From Flavobacterium succinicans (GTDB lineage Bacteria; Bacteroidota; Bacteroidia; Flavobacteriales; Flavobacteriaceae), in contig NZ_JMTM01000053.1 of the NCBI RefSeq assembly GCF_001662485.1, positions 236,502 to 300,501 on the forward strand: a stretch of 64,000 nt of DNA. The letters are read 5' to 3'. Made by a program: the position numbers and the translations under genes. Shown here in pieces: positions 1 through 8,726 of this stretch. The notes beneath the pieces were generated by a model. That model did no database searches. It was not told where the DNA came from and saw nothing but the letters and a program-made list of their open reading frames with translations. How positions within the stretch are numbered: the first letter of the stretch is position 1; each line of letters begins with the position of its first letter.

Positions 1-155
1 CCACCCATTTCTTCTTCGACTAAAACGCGAACTAATCTAGCATTTATAAATTTGCCCGTAGCTAACATTTCTGGAATGTGCTTGTGCTGCATCCAAATCA
101 TCCATTTGTCGTGTACACTTTCGTGAATATTGATGGTAACGTTGTATATAATCAT
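1..155 (-). CDS. DUF4286 family protein (N-terminal part, cut by window edge)
   Basis: An ATG at 155 opens a minus-strand frame that stays open to the left edge, so only about the first 51 residues are visible. They begin MIIYNVTINIHESVHDKWM and continue with a WMQHKHIPEML-like stretch, which resembles the start of the small DUF4286 proteins of Bacteroidota; their function is unknown. In flavobacteria I recall this gene sitting between rsmA and a TPR gene followed by serS, and the neighbours here fit that order. No signal peptide is seen, so the protein is probably cytoplasmic. The family call is from memory of the sequence pattern. Confidence 0.7.
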   Translation of the reverse strand, partial: MIIYNVTINIHESVHDKWMIWMQHKHIPEMLATGKFINARLVRVLVEEEMG

Positions 156-160
156 AATAA

Positions 161-295
161 GCCCCCTAACCCCCGAAGGGGGAATCCTACTAAGGGGAAA
201 GTAGGGTTAAAATTTCACTCTTTTTTATTCTTTATTATTCAATTTAGTTCAAAATCTTATTGTTTCGCTTACTCCCCCTTTGGGGGCTGGGGGGA
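161..295. repeat. Inverted pair of C/G-run intergenic repeat
   Basis: A 24-bp arm at 161-184 (a C5 run, a C5 run, then a G5 run) is repeated in inverted orientation at 271-295 with four transition mismatches. Each arm is itself a small hairpin (CCCCC facing GGGGG). The pair fills most of the gap between the DUF4286 start and the TPR stop codon at 298-300. A related block lies at 41187-41229. It looks like a dispersed repetitive element in an otherwise AT-rich gap. Confidence 0.7.
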
Positions 296-297
296 TT

Positions 298-2079
298 TTA
301 GGGCGCTAATATATCGCCTCTTAATTGTCTGAATTTTTTCCTAGCCTCAACGAAGTAAATACTGTCTTGATGGTTAAAAATCATTTTTTCATAAAGCGGT
401 TTTGCTTTTTCGGGGTCGTTTAGGTATTTCACGTACAGTTCTGCTGCAAAAAACAAGGCCTCGTCTATGTAAATGCCATCACTATGTTGGGCAATTATGG
501 CCTGATATTGCTGTAATGCCTGAATATAATTACCAGTCGTCTCATACAATTTACCTAATCGTAAAAGAGTCACTGCCTCAATTTCTTGCCCCTTGAACTG
601 CTGTAATATCTTTTGGAAATGAGCAATTGCTTCATCGTTGCGTTTTTGATACATCAAATAGTCGCCTTTGGCAAATTGCTTTAAAGCCGTTTGAGTAGAA
701 TCGGCAACGGTATTGTCATTAATTAATAAAAAATACTCCAAAGCATCATTGGCAATCAATTGCGTATTGGCAGATTTTAATTCTTTAAATTGCTTCAACG
801 CCCAGTCAAAATCGGTTTTAAAATAACTTGTTTTTGCTGCTTTTAAACTGGCTTCATGCGCCATTACATCGTTCTTCAAATCCAATTCAATTTGAGAATA
901 ATACAGCAAAGCTTGATTGTATTTTTCTTCAAATAAAAAAATATCGGCCAGCTCCATTTTGGCATCGGCAATTTGGTAATCGTTTAGCGGAAGCGTCAAT
1001 GCTTTAGTAATAATTGCCTTGGCTTCTTCTGGTTTTTTTAAACTAAAAGCCGTAAAATGTGCTTGAATTAATTGCAATTTCAGTGTAAAGGGATTGATTT
1101 CAAATTCTTGTAACAAGGTTTTTAGCTGCGTATCAATTGCGCCAAAATCAGCAGGTTTTGCTTTGGCCAATTTCATTTCGATTAAGTACGTATTGGCTTG
1201 TATCAACGTTTCTAAATCCTTGGTGTTTTCTAAAACAAAGCCCAAAATTTCGGTTGCTGCTTCGGTTTGGTCTTCCTCAATGGCCATTTGTCCCAAGCTT
1301 ACAATTTCTGCTAAGGATTCTGGATTGCGTTTATAAATGGCTTTTTCTTGAATAAAGGCTTTACCAAACTCTTTTTGTTGCACATAAAACCAACTCAAAT
1401 ACTGATTCCAGAAAATGTCTTGGTCTTTTTGAGTACGCAAAATCAACGCTTTTTTTAAAGAATCAGAAAATGAGGTATCGCTCTCATCCGACATGTAGCG
1501 CGACAATTGATGCTGAATCAAATTCGAATTTTGCGGATTAATAAAGGCTTCATCCAAAAATGTGGTAATCATCAAATCGGTTTTACCCAATTGACCATAA
1601 AGTAACGCCATTTGATAATTGAAGTTAAAGGTCGCATCTATTTGAGCCGCGGTTTGGTAAGCTTTTACGGCATATTCTAAGATTACTTTTTTTTCAAAGG
1701 CATTGGCTATACCATAGACTTCGTTAGGATTTTTTCGAATACTTTCTAACGCTTGTTCATAATAACTTTTGGCTTTGGCTTCATTTTTTTGCAACTGCCA
1801 ATTGTAGCCTATTTCGACTAATAAAAAAGCTTGCTTGTATTTAGCATAACGCGTTTGAATTGTTTTTTCTGCCAATTCAAATTGCTGTAATTGCTGGTAG
1901 CAATCGATTGTTCTGAGAAAATATTGGGAGTTTTGCGGGATACTTTTGAGCAGTTCTTCGTAGCCTACTTTGGCTTTTTCAAAATCTCCTTTTTCGTAAA
2001 AATATTGAGCTAATTGTTCGTTTTGCGAAAAACAAATCCATGAAAAAAACAGTGCGATATGTAAAAAGAGTTTTTTCAT
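298..2079 (-). CDS. Secreted or periplasmic tetratricopeptide repeat protein
   Basis: The 593-residue product starts with a signal peptide (MKKLFLHIALFFSWICFSQ) and is then almost entirely helical repeats. TPR-like patterns recur from the N-terminus (YFYEKGDFEKAKVGYEELL) to the C-terminus (LYETTGNYIQALQQYQAII and a final Y-EKM repeat). No catalytic domain is seen, so a scaffold or assembly role in the envelope is the reasonable inference. The gene lies between DUF4286 and serS on the same strand and ends against an inverted repeat. The start is an ATG that places the signal peptide correctly. Confidence 0.85.
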   Translation of the reverse strand: MKKLFLHIALFFSWICFSQNEQLAQYFYEKGDFEKAKVGYEELLKSIPQNSQYFLRTIDCYQQLQQFELAEKTIQTRYAKYKQAFLLVEIGYNWQLQKNEAKAKSYYEQALESIRKNPNEVYGIANAFEKKVILEYAVKAYQTAAQIDATFNFNYQMALLYGQLGKTDLMITTFLDEAFINPQNSNLIQHQLSRYMSDESDTSFSDSLKKALILRTQKDQDIFWNQYLSWFYVQQKEFGKAFIQEKAIYKRNPESLAEIVSLGQMAIEEDQTEAATEILGFVLENTKDLETLIQANTYLIEMKLAKAKPADFGAIDTQLKTLLQEFEINPFTLKLQLIQAHFTAFSLKKPEEAKAIITKALTLPLNDYQIADAKMELADIFLFEEKYNQALLYYSQIELDLKNDVMAHEASLKAAKTSYFKTDFDWALKQFKELKSANTQLIANDALEYFLLINDNTVADSTQTALKQFAKGDYLMYQKRNDEAIAHFQKILQQFKGQEIEAVTLLRLGKLYETTGNYIQALQQYQAIIAQHSDGIYIDEALFFAAELYVKYLNDPEKAKPLYEKMIFNHQDSIYFVEARKKFRQLRGDILAP

Positions 2080-2124
2080 TATTCGATTTTCACTAAATAT
2101 TAATTTCTCCTAGATAAACTATAT

Positions 2125-2185
2125 AACCGCAAATTCGCAAATTATTCTATTATTACAATAAAAAAAAATTTGCGAATTTGTGGTT
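2125..2185. repeat. 19-bp inverted repeat hairpin between TPR gene and serS
   Basis: AACCGCAAATTCGCAAATT at 2125-2143 is matched by its reverse complement with one mismatch at 2167-2185, around an AT-rich loop of 23 nt. Read on the minus strand the first arm is followed by a run of T, so it may terminate serS transcription. A fragment of the same motif (AACCGCAAATTAGCA) occurs near 5500, suggesting a dispersed repeat. Confidence 0.65.
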
Positions 2186-2202
2186 AAAATAAATTACCAG
2201 TA

Positions 2203-3474
2203 CTAGTCAATTATGTCAAACCCACAATACGGACGTAACACTTCTGGGATTACGATTCCGTCTGGAGTTTGGTAGTTTTCTAAAATTCCGGCCAAAACTC
2301 TTGGCAAAGCCAAAGAACTTCCGTTCAAGGTATGCGCCAATTGATTTTTTCCGTCTTTGTCTTTGAAACGTAATTTCAAACGGTTGGCTTGGAAGGTTTC
2401 AAAATTAGACACAGATGAAATTTCTAACCAACGGTCTTGTGCAGTAGAAAACACCTCAAAATCATAGGTCAATGCCGAAGTGAATCCCATATCTCCTCCG
2501 CACAAACGCAAAATTCGGTACGGTAATTTTAGTTCCTGCAAAATATCTTTAACATGTTCTACCATACCATCCAAAGCTTCGTATGATTTCTCTGGATGTT
2601 CGATACGAACAATTTCTACTTTATCAAATTGGTGCAAACGGTTTAATCCACGTACGTGTGCTCCATAAGAACCTGCTTCACGACGGAAACAAGGGGTGTA
2701 AGCGGTACATAATATTGGCAATTCGTTTTCACTTACAATAACATCTCTAAACAAATTGGTTACAGGAACCTCAGCCGTTGGAATCAAATACAAATCATCA
2801 ATAGTAGCGTGATACATTTGCCCTTCTTTGTCTGGCAATTGACCTGTTCCGTAGCCTGAAGCTTCGTTTACTAAATGAGGCACTTGCATTTCTTTGTAGC
2901 CCGAAGCTGTGTTTTTATCTAAAAAATAATTAATTAAAGCACGTTGTAAGCGAGCTCCTTTTCCTTTGTAAACAGGGAATCCAGCACCGGTGATTTTTAC
3001 ACCCAATTCAAAATCGATGATGTCGTATTTTTTTACCAATTCCCAATGTGGTAAAGCGCCTTCGTGCAACGTAGGAATGTCACCTTCTTGAAAAACGTTT
3101 AGGTTATCATCTGCCGATTTTCCGTTTGGAACAATATCCGCAGGAAGGTTAGGCAAAGTATATAATTTTTGAGTTAATTCTTCGGCCAAAGCGTCTGCTT
3201 TTTCTGCCAACTCTTTACTTTTTTCTTTTAAAGAAACAGTTTTTTCTTTAAGAATAGCGGCTTTTGCTTTCTCGCCACTTTTCATCAAATCACCAATATC
3301 TTTGGATAATTTATTAGATTCAGATAAAGTGTTGTCTAAAGCCACTTGAGTAGCGCGACGTTGTTCGTCTAATTGTATCACTTCGTTTACAATACTGTTA
3401 GCGTCAAGGTTTCTTTTGGCTAAAGCGTTGATTACTTTTTCTTGATTCTCTCTAATAAATGCGATTTGTAACAT
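2203..3474 (-). CDS. serS: Serine--tRNA ligase
   Basis: This is the class II synthetase that charges tRNA-Ser. The 423-residue protein has the N-terminal antiparallel coiled coil (residues about 30-100, rich in K, E and L), motif 2 around residue 262 (FRREAGSYG) and motif 3 near residue 380 (LNGSSLALPRVLAG). Length is normal for the family. I start it at the ATG at 3474 (MLQIAFIRENQEKVINAL), which matches the conserved N-terminus. A longer frame exists upstream, but it begins with TTG and overlaps the promoter motif at 3517-3524. Single gene, probably monocistronic. Confidence 0.97.
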   Translation of the reverse strand: MLQIAFIRENQEKVINALAKRNLDANSIVNEVIQLDEQRRATQVALDNTLSESNKLSKDIGDLMKSGEKAKAAILKEKTVSLKEKSKELAEKADALAEELTQKLYTLPNLPADIVPNGKSADDNLNVFQEGDIPTLHEGALPHWELVKKYDIIDFELGVKITGAGFPVYKGKGARLQRALINYFLDKNTASGYKEMQVPHLVNEASGYGTGQLPDKEGQMYHATIDDLYLIPTAEVPVTNLFRDVIVSENELPILCTAYTPCFRREAGSYGAHVRGLNRLHQFDKVEIVRIEHPEKSYEALDGMVEHVKDILQELKLPYRILRLCGGDMGFTSALTYDFEVFSTAQDRWLEISSVSNFETFQANRLKLRFKDKDGKNQLAHTLNGSSLALPRVLAGILENYQTPDGIVIPEVLRPYCGFDIID

Positions 3475-3516
3475 AATTTTGTTTTTAACTCTTATATTTA
3501 AGGCTATTTGCGCCCA

Positions 3517-3552
3517 CAAATTTAAGGAAATGTTTGATAAGTACTAGACAAA
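3517..3552 (-). promoter_or_regulatory. Probable serS promoter
   Basis: On the minus strand TAAATTTG (3524-3517) fits the Bacteroidota -7 consensus TAnnTTTG. A TTTG at 3552-3549 lies 24 nt upstream, one longer than the usual 17-23. The expected start site near 3513 gives a leader of about 40 nt to the serS ATG. Confidence 0.5.
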
Positions 3553-3585
3553 GTTTTAGGAAAAGGTTTTTCGATTTGGTCTCAT

Positions 3586-3623
3586 AAAAACCTCTCTTTG
3601 AATTATGCTCAAAGAAGGTTTTG
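3586..3623 (-). terminator. Terminator-like hairpin after the DinB-like gene
   Basis: AAAACCT...CTTTGA pairs with TCAAAG...AGGTTTT around a 7-nt loop, with a small bulge. Read on the minus strand it lies just past the stop of the gene at 3646 and ends in a T run. Confidence 0.55.
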
Positions 3624-3645
3624 TTCTTGAAGGACTGACTAAGAT

Positions 3646-4776
3646 TTAATTTTTAATCTTCTGTTCCAAAATCACTTCTTTTTGAGGCGGGATTCGTTTT
3701 TTTAGAAACAAGATTTGTCCTAAATGACTGGATTGATGCTCCATCACATGAAACCAACAATAATGATTGGTTACTTCTTCTTTCATCACTTGTTGGTTGA
3801 ACCAGGCATCATCTCTCTTTTTTAGTTCTGCAATTGTTTTATTTCGTACCTCATTATAAATGTCTAAGTAATATTGCATCTCATGTCCTTTCCATTCATC
3901 ACGACCGCCTTTGTCTAAGTCTAAGGCAGTACTCCATTTTGCTTTCTCCTCAGGCGTAAATTCTCTATTTTCAAAAGTAAGCACTTGATAGTATTTTTCG
4001 GCAGCGGCCAAATGCATAATTAGCGAACCAATTCTATTGGCTTTTTCATCATGTAAATAATCCGTTTCGTATTGGTTCATGTTTTTCACAGTACGTTCGA
4101 CTCTGTCTTTTAAATCCTCAAGCATCGAAATCATGGCGCCTATTTGAGGAGAAGCCCCTTCAACATTGCCTATTTTACCAGTTTCTTTAATTACAATTCC
4201 AGTGCCTTCAAGAAGCAAACTTGAATTTCCCGCTACTGCACTTTTATCTATAGAAACGGCATATTCTTTCACTTTTCTAACCTTTCCTTTTTCAACTCCA
4301 AATTCCCATTTTTGAATTTCTCCGTTTTTAAGCGCCATTTCAAAACCAGCATTCATGATTGCATAGGGTTCTAATACGCCTTTGGCATTTTCTATAAAAA
4401 GTTCGAACTTGTCAAAATAGAATTTACCGTTGTAAGAACAGATGCCTCCAAAATTTAAGGCTTTTGAATTTTCATCAATAGTTCCTTCTACCGTGTAGGC
4501 TTGCCAAGAATTGGATTTAATGGGTCTATCCTCCATGTTATCAAAAAAATCTACTCCTTCCGTTTTTTTATCAACTCTTGACCAAATACCAGCCCAAGCT
4601 TTTGGTTCGTTACTTTCGACTTTGACCGATGCCACCACTTTGAATTTCTTTTTTACTTTGGTTTGAACATCAATAGTTTGACGAAATGCCACCCAGTCAT
4701 TAGATATTACTCTTTGATCTTGTGCATTTGTCGTGACCACACAAAATAAGAGGAATAAGTAGAATACTTTTTTCAT
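3646..4776 (-). CDS. Secreted protein with C-terminal DinB-like domain
   Basis: The 376-residue protein has a signal peptide (MKKVFYLFLLFCVVTTNAQ). Its N-terminal half is beta-rich with no family I recognise, and the C-terminal part (about residues 215-365) looks like the DinB/DUF664 four-helix fold. Spaced histidines are present (HLAAAEKYY, then HYCWFHVMEHQSSHLGQ), as in the metal-binding members. DinB-like proteins are often thiol- or metal-dependent enzymes, but the substrate cannot be inferred. An upstream TTG would add five residues; the ATG at 4776 fits the signal peptide better. A hairpin follows the stop. Confidence 0.7.
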   Translation of the reverse strand: MKKVFYLFLLFCVVTTNAQDQRVISNDWVAFRQTIDVQTKVKKKFKVVASVKVESNEPKAWAGIWSRVDKKTEGVDFFDNMEDRPIKSNSWQAYTVEGTIDENSKALNFGGICSYNGKFYFDKFELFIENAKGVLEPYAIMNAGFEMALKNGEIQKWEFGVEKGKVRKVKEYAVSIDKSAVAGNSSLLLEGTGIVIKETGKIGNVEGASPQIGAMISMLEDLKDRVERTVKNMNQYETDYLHDEKANRIGSLIMHLAAAEKYYQVLTFENREFTPEEKAKWSTALDLDKGGRDEWKGHEMQYYLDIYNEVRNKTIAELKKRDDAWFNQQVMKEEVTNHYCWFHVMEHQSSHLGQILFLKKRIPPQKEVILEQKIKN

Positions 4777-4895
4777 TCGTATGTATTTCAAAATTAATAT
4801 GATGATTTTAGTTTATTTAAAATTTTTAAGAGTAATTTCTAGTGGCTCAAATTTATTTATTTTAATCTTGATTAAGCAAAATTTGTATCTCCTTA

Positions 4896-5435
4896 CTATT
4901 CCCTTTTGATCTCATGTCCTACAAATTCTTCCAAAGTAGCAAACATATCGTCTACCGAAAGCACTTCGAAATCTGGGTGGGATTTCAAAAAATTGGCATT
5001 TAAAGTCACTAAGTTTTCCTCTATTTCAAAAAAAGCATCGGTATTGAGTGCGTCTCGAACAGGATTAACGCCTTCTAATTTTCCTTTCAGAAATTTATTG
5101 AGTTTCACGCTACTCATCAGTTTTACCTTTTTGGTTTGTTGTTGAAATAATTCCAAGTGTTTTTGGGCACCAATCAATGCCAAACCTTCTTCGATTAACT
5201 CATTCAACTCTGCATTCCAACCCGAATGATGCACGAATTGCGCAAAATTCCCCATCAAATGTTGCGTGTAATAATAATCCAAATAATAGCTAGTCAAGGC
5301 ATCTTCATGAATGAGTTCATCATCGACTCCTTCCTCGCGCATTAAATTGATTACCGAAATGTTAGAATGAATAACATCCTGAAGATTCTCACTATTAAAA
5401 GCTGTTTCTGAAACGATGATTCTACCGAATTCCAT
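4896..5435 (-). CDS. DMP19-like (DUF4375) protein
   Basis: This is a 179-residue, acidic, probably cytoplasmic protein without signal peptide or membrane segments. The stretch SYYLDYYYTQHLMGNFAQF followed by HHSGWNAELNELIEEGLALIGA resembles the DMP19/DUF4375 pattern (YY..Q..NGGF.Q...NS). DMP19 members include a Neisseria DNA-mimic protein, but DNA mimicry should not be assumed here. It starts at a clear ATG and stands alone between the DinB-like gene and a 56-residue basic ORF. Assignment is by motif only. Confidence 0.55.
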   Translation of the reverse strand: MEFGRIIVSETAFNSENLQDVIHSNISVINLMREEGVDDELIHEDALTSYYLDYYYTQHLMGNFAQFVHHSGWNAELNELIEEGLALIGAQKHLELFQQQTKKVKLMSSVKLNKFLKGKLEGVNPVRDALNTDAFFEIEENLVTLNANFLKSHPDFEVLSVDDMFATLEEFVGHEIKRE

Positions 5436-5517
5436 AGGTTTTTGTATTTGAAATTTAGCAACAAATTTCGTAGAAATAATTGAGTTGCCTTCGTTTTTAA
5501 CCGCAAATTAGCATAGA

Positions 5518-5688
5518 TCACTCTGAATCAGATTCGTTTGCTTTCTTTTGGGCGTTCATTTTGGCCACCAAAGCTTTTAATCGCAAGGCTTTTTCTCTTT
5601 TTTCTTCTTGCAATTTTGCTTTCTTCCGATTAAGTAATTTGGTGTGCAACGCCTTGTTTTTGGTGTTTTTTTCAGGTCCTTTTGCCAT
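5518..5688 (-). CDS. Small basic protein, 56 residues
   Basis: An ATG at 5688 opens a 56-codon frame ending at TGA 5518-5520. The product starts MAKGPEKNTKNKALHTKLL and is dominated by K, R, A, E and Q with a predicted continuous helix (RKKAKLQEEKREKALRLKAL) and an acidic tail (NESDSE). The charge suggests nucleic-acid or ribosome contact, but no family is recognised. It lies 21 nt downstream of the CDGSH gene on the same strand, so they may be co-transcribed. The strongly biased composition and tight packing argue for a real gene. Confidence 0.6.
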   Translation of the reverse strand: MAKGPEKNTKNKALHTKLLNRKKAKLQEEKREKALRLKALVAKMNAQKKANESDSE

Positions 5689-5709
5689 AACCTTTAGGTA
5701 TTTATGAAT

Positions 5710-5937
5710 CTAATTTTTCTTCATTGGAGGTAAATCAAATGCTTTCGATTCGCCTTCAAAAGTATTGCGGTGGGAACCATCACAAAAAGGCTTATTCGAA
5801 GACAAACCACATCGGCACAAGCCCAAGGCAGTTCTTCCCTCAAGTCCATAAACATTTCCGTCTTGATCTACTATTTCAAATTCTCCTTCAATTTTTATAG
5901 ATCCGTTTTTGTTGATTGTTAGTTTCGTCTTGTTCAT
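5710..5937 (-). CDS. CDGSH iron-sulfur domain protein (mitoNEET-type)
   Basis: The 75-residue protein has the complete CDGSH signature: C41, C43, C52 and H56 in CRCGLSSNKPFCDGSH. In this family the four residues hold a redox-active, acid-labile [2Fe-2S] cluster; roles in iron, redox or electron transfer are known but vary. There is no membrane anchor, so it is soluble. The ATG at 5937 is preferred over a TTG eight codons upstream. The small basic ORF follows 21 nt downstream. Confidence 0.9.
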   Translation of the reverse strand: MNKTKLTINKNGSIKIEGEFEIVDQDGNVYGLEGRTALGLCRCGLSSNKPFCDGSHRNTFEGESKAFDLPPMKKN

Positions 5938-6021
5938 ACTATGGTTTTGTTTAGAGCCCAAAGATTATGAAATTAAAATTGATATTTCGCTTTTCAAATC
6001 TTCTTTTTTACATAGAGTACA

Positions 6022-6039
6022 GACAAGTCACGACTTGTC
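6022..6039. repeat. Short palindrome upstream of metG
   Basis: GACAAGTC and GACTTGTC form a perfect 8-bp dyad around AC, in a context (agtac-agaca ... tccctacg) that looks like a dispersed intergenic repeat. It lies 26 bp before the metG -7 motif, so an operator role is possible but less likely than a repeat. Confidence 0.5.
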
Positions 6040-6064
6040 CCTACGACCCTATCATAAAAAATCT

Positions 6065-6072
6065 TATTTTTG
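6065..6072 (+). promoter_or_regulatory. metG -7 element
   Basis: TATTTTTG matches TAnnTTTG and lies 22 bp before the metG ATG. No -33 TTG lies at standard spacing, so this rests on one box. Confidence 0.4.
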
Positions 6073-6094
6073 CAGGCAATAAAACAGAATAAAG

Positions 6095-8149
6095 ATGCAG
6101 AATCCAAAAAGATATACCATTACAGCAGCATTACCTTATACCAACGGACCCATTCATATTGGGCATTTGGCGGGGGTTTACGTGCCTTCGGACATTTATT
6201 CACGTTATTTGCGTTTGCAAGGAAGGGATGTTGTGTTTGTTTGTGGAAGCGATGAACATGGAGTGGCTATTTCGATGAAAGCCAAAAAAGAAGGCATTAC
6301 GCCGCAAGAAGTAATTGATAAATACGATGGAATCATTAGAAAATCATTTGCTGATTTCGGAATTTCATTTGATAATTATTCTAGAACTTCGGCGGAAATT
6401 CATCACAAAACGGCTTCTGAATTCTTCAAAAAATTATACGACAAAGGTGATTTTATCGAAGAAATTACCGAACAATTATACGATGCCAAAGCCAATCAGT
6501 TTTTGGCCGATCGTTTTGTAGTAGGTACTTGCCCAAAATGTGGTAACGAAGAAGCCTACGGTGATCAATGCGAAAAATGTGGCTCTACACTTAACGCCAC
6601 TGACTTAATCAATCCTAAATCAACCATTACGGGAGAAACGCCTATTTTGAAGTCTACCAAACACTGGTTCTTGCCTCTAGATAGATACGATGCGTTTCTG
6701 AGAGAATGGATTTTGGAAGGTCATAAAAATGATTGGAAACCTAATGTATACGGTCAAGTAAAATCTTGGATTGACGGCGGATTAGAGCCTCGTGCCGTTA
6801 CTCGTGATTTAGATTGGGGAATTGATGTTCCTGTTGAAGGTGCCGAAGGAAAAAAATTATACGTTTGGTTTGATGCGCCAATTGGTTACATTTCGTCTAC
6901 CAAAGAATGGGCCGCCAGAGAAGGTAAAGATTGGGAACCGTACTGGAAAGATCAAGATACCAAATTGGTACATTTTATCGGAAAAGACAATATCGTTTTT
7001 CATTGTGTGATTTTCCCAGCGATGTTAAAAGCAGAAGGAAGCTACATTTTACCCGATAATGTTCCAGCAAACGAGTTCCTGAACTTAGAAGGGAATAAAT
7101 TATCGACTTCGAAAAACTGGGCTGTTTGGTTGCACGAATATTTAGAAGAATTCCCAAATCAGCAGGATGTGTTGCGCTATGCCTTGACTTCGAATGCTCC
7201 AGAAACCAAAGACAACGATTTTACTTGGAAAGATTTTCAGGCTAGAAACAACAACGAATTGGTGGCCATTTTTGGAAATTTCATCAATCGTGTGGTGGTG
7301 CTAACGAATAAATATTACAACGGAATTGTTCCAACCCCAAATGAATTTTCTGAAGTAGATGAACAAACTTTAGAAGAATTGAAAGCTTATCCAGCGGTTA
7401 TTTCTAGTTCTATCGAAAGATACCGATTTAGAGAAGCCTTGGGCGAAATGATGAATGTAGCGCGTTTAGGAAATAAATATTTGGCCGACGAAGAACCTTG
7501 GAAAATGGTCAAAACCGATCCGGAACGTACCAAAACCCAAATGTTTGTAGCCTTGCAAATTGCAGCTGCTTTGAGTTCACTTTGCGAGCCATTCTTACCG
7601 TTTACGTCACAAAAATTGTTACGAATGCTAAACATCGATGTCAATAATTGGAATTTAGATTTTGACAATTGGAATTTACTACCTGCAGGTCACCAAATTG
7701 GAGAAGCAGAATTGCTTTTCTCTAAAATTGAAGACGAAGCGATTCAAAAGCAAATCGACAAATTAGAAGCTACGAAAACGGCAAATAGCGCTGAAAATAA
7801 AAAAGCTGAACCACAGAAAGAGTTGATTCAGTTTGAAGATTTTGCCAAAATGGATATTCGCGTAGGAACTATTTTGGAAGCCGAAAAAATGCCAAAAGCA
7901 AATAAGTTATTGATTCTAAAAGTAGATACTGGAATTGACGTACGCACCATTGTTTCAGGAATTGCAGAAAGTTTTAAACCCGAAGATATTATTGGAAAAC
8001 GAGTAACTGTTTTAGTAAACTTAGCACCAAGAAATTTACGTGGCGTAGAAAGCCAAGGCATGATTTTGATGACTTCTAATGCAGAAGGGAAATTGGTTTT
8101 CGTTAATCCAGATACGGAGGGTGTAAGTAATGGTGAAACGATAAATTAA
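6095..8149 (+). CDS. metG: Methionine--tRNA ligase
   Basis: This class I synthetase charges initiator and elongator tRNA-Met. It is 684 residues, the long bacterial form. The HIGH motif is at residues 21-24 ([12 protein letters not shown]), a zinc knuckle with CxxC pairs lies around residues 146-163 ([18 protein letters not shown]), and the KMSKS counterpart is KLSTS near 335-339. The last 110 residues are the tRNA-binding/dimerisation domain ([17 protein letters not shown]). The start ATG at 6095 gives the expected N-terminus. It is transcribed alone, followed by the bacilliredoxin gene about 100 bp later with its own promoter motif. Confidence 0.97.
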   Translation: MQNPKRYTITAALPYTNGPIHIGHLAGVYVPSDIYSRYLRLQGRDVVFVCGSDEHGVAISMKAKKEGITPQEVIDKYDGIIRKSFADFGISFDNYSRTSAEIHHKTASEFFKKLYDKGDFIEEITEQLYDAKANQFLADRFVVGTCPKCGNEEAYGDQCEKCGSTLNATDLINPKSTITGETPILKSTKHWFLPLDRYDAFLREWILEGHKNDWKPNVYGQVKSWIDGGLEPRAVTRDLDWGIDVPVEGAEGKKLYVWFDAPIGYISSTKEWAAREGKDWEPYWKDQDTKLVHFIGKDNIVFHCVIFPAMLKAEGSYILPDNVPANEFLNLEGNKLSTSKNWAVWLHEYLEEFPNQQDVLRYALTSNAPETKDNDFTWKDFQARNNNELVAIFGNFINRVVVLTNKYYNGIVPTPNEFSEVDEQTLEELKAYPAVISSSIERYRFREALGEMMNVARLGNKYLADEEPWKMVKTDPERTKTQMFVALQIAAALSSLCEPFLPFTSQKLLRMLNIDVNNWNLDFDNWNLLPAGHQIGEAELLFSKIEDEAIQKQIDKLEATKTANSAENKKAEPQKELIQFEDFAKMDIRVGTILEAEKMPKANKLLILKVDTGIDVRTIVSGIAESFKPEDIIGKRVTVLVNLAPRNLRGVESQGMILMTSNAEGKLVFVNPDTEGVSNGETIN

Positions 8150-8208
8150 TTAGCAGTAACTATAACAAAACTTTATAATTCGTTCTTATAATTTTTTGGC
8201 AAACTTTG

Positions 8209-8216
8209 TAACTTTG
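8209..8216 (+). promoter_or_regulatory. Bacilliredoxin gene -7 element
   Basis: TAACTTTG fits TAnnTTTG and lies 32 bp upstream of the start codon. No TTG at 17-23 bp upstream is obvious. Confidence 0.45.
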
Positions 8217-8248
8217 CGCCTTAATTCAGTTAACTAAAAATAAAAAAT

Positions 8249-8659
8249 ATGTATCCACAAGATATGGTTTTACCGATGCAAGCAGAATTAACTGCTGCTG
8301 GTTTCCTAGATTTACATAATGCAGCAGAAGTAGATGCTGCTATAAAAGCAGAAGGAACAACATTAGTAGTTGTGAATTCTGTATGCGGATGTGCTGCAAG
8401 AAATGCACGTCCAGGAGCTAAAATGAGTTTAGATGGAGCAAAAAAACCAGACCATTTAATTACTGTTTTCGCTGGTGTTGACAAAGAAGCGGTTGATGCT
8501 GCAAGACAACACATGTTCCCTTTTCCTCCATCTTCGCCTTCAATGGCTTTGTTCAAAAACGGAGAATTAGTACATATGTTGGAACGTCATCACATTGAAG
8601 GTCGTCCAGCAGAAATGATTGCAGAAAACCTACAAGACGCTTTCAACGAATTTTGCTAG
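8249..8659 (+). CDS. BrxA/BrxB family bacilliredoxin
   Basis: A 136-residue thioredoxin-fold protein of the YphP/YqiW family. The active-site CGC motif is at residues 46-48 (NSVCGCAARNARPG), and the ending ENLQDAFNEFC is also family-like. In Bacillus these proteins remove bacillithiol from protein thiols; some Bacteroidota make bacillithiol, so the same job is plausible but inferred. It is monocistronic: a -7 motif stands upstream and a 20-bp perfect terminator hairpin follows, shared with the convergent efflux operon. Confidence 0.9.
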   Translation: MYPQDMVLPMQAELTAAGFLDLHNAAEVDAAIKAEGTTLVVVNSVCGCAARNARPGAKMSLDGAKKPDHLITVFAGVDKEAVDAARQHMFPFPPSSPSMALFKNGELVHMLERHHIEGRPAEMIAENLQDAFNEFC

Positions 8660-8674
8660 TTGTATTATTTTTAC

Positions 8675-8718
8675 AGAGCATAAAAAAACATCCGAATACG
8701 GATGTTTTTTTATGCTCT
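8675..8718. terminator. Bidirectional terminator with 20-bp perfect stem
   Basis: AGAGCATAAAAAAACATCCG at 8675-8694 is exactly reverse-complementary to 8699-8718, with loop AATA. It lies between the convergent bacilliredoxin gene and the efflux operon, and the A and T tracts inside the stem suit both directions. Confidence 0.85.
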
Positions 8719-8726
8719 CTATATTT

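Noticed and set aside
78..332. 84-codon plus-strand frame at the left edge
   Set aside because: It crosses the antisense of the DUF4286 gene, the GC-run repeats and the end of the TPR gene; its translation is low-complexity and has no family character.
4896..5435. Anti-restriction DNA mimic (DMP19)
   Set aside because: Only the family pattern is seen; no restriction system is nearby and acidity alone is not enough to claim DNA mimicry.
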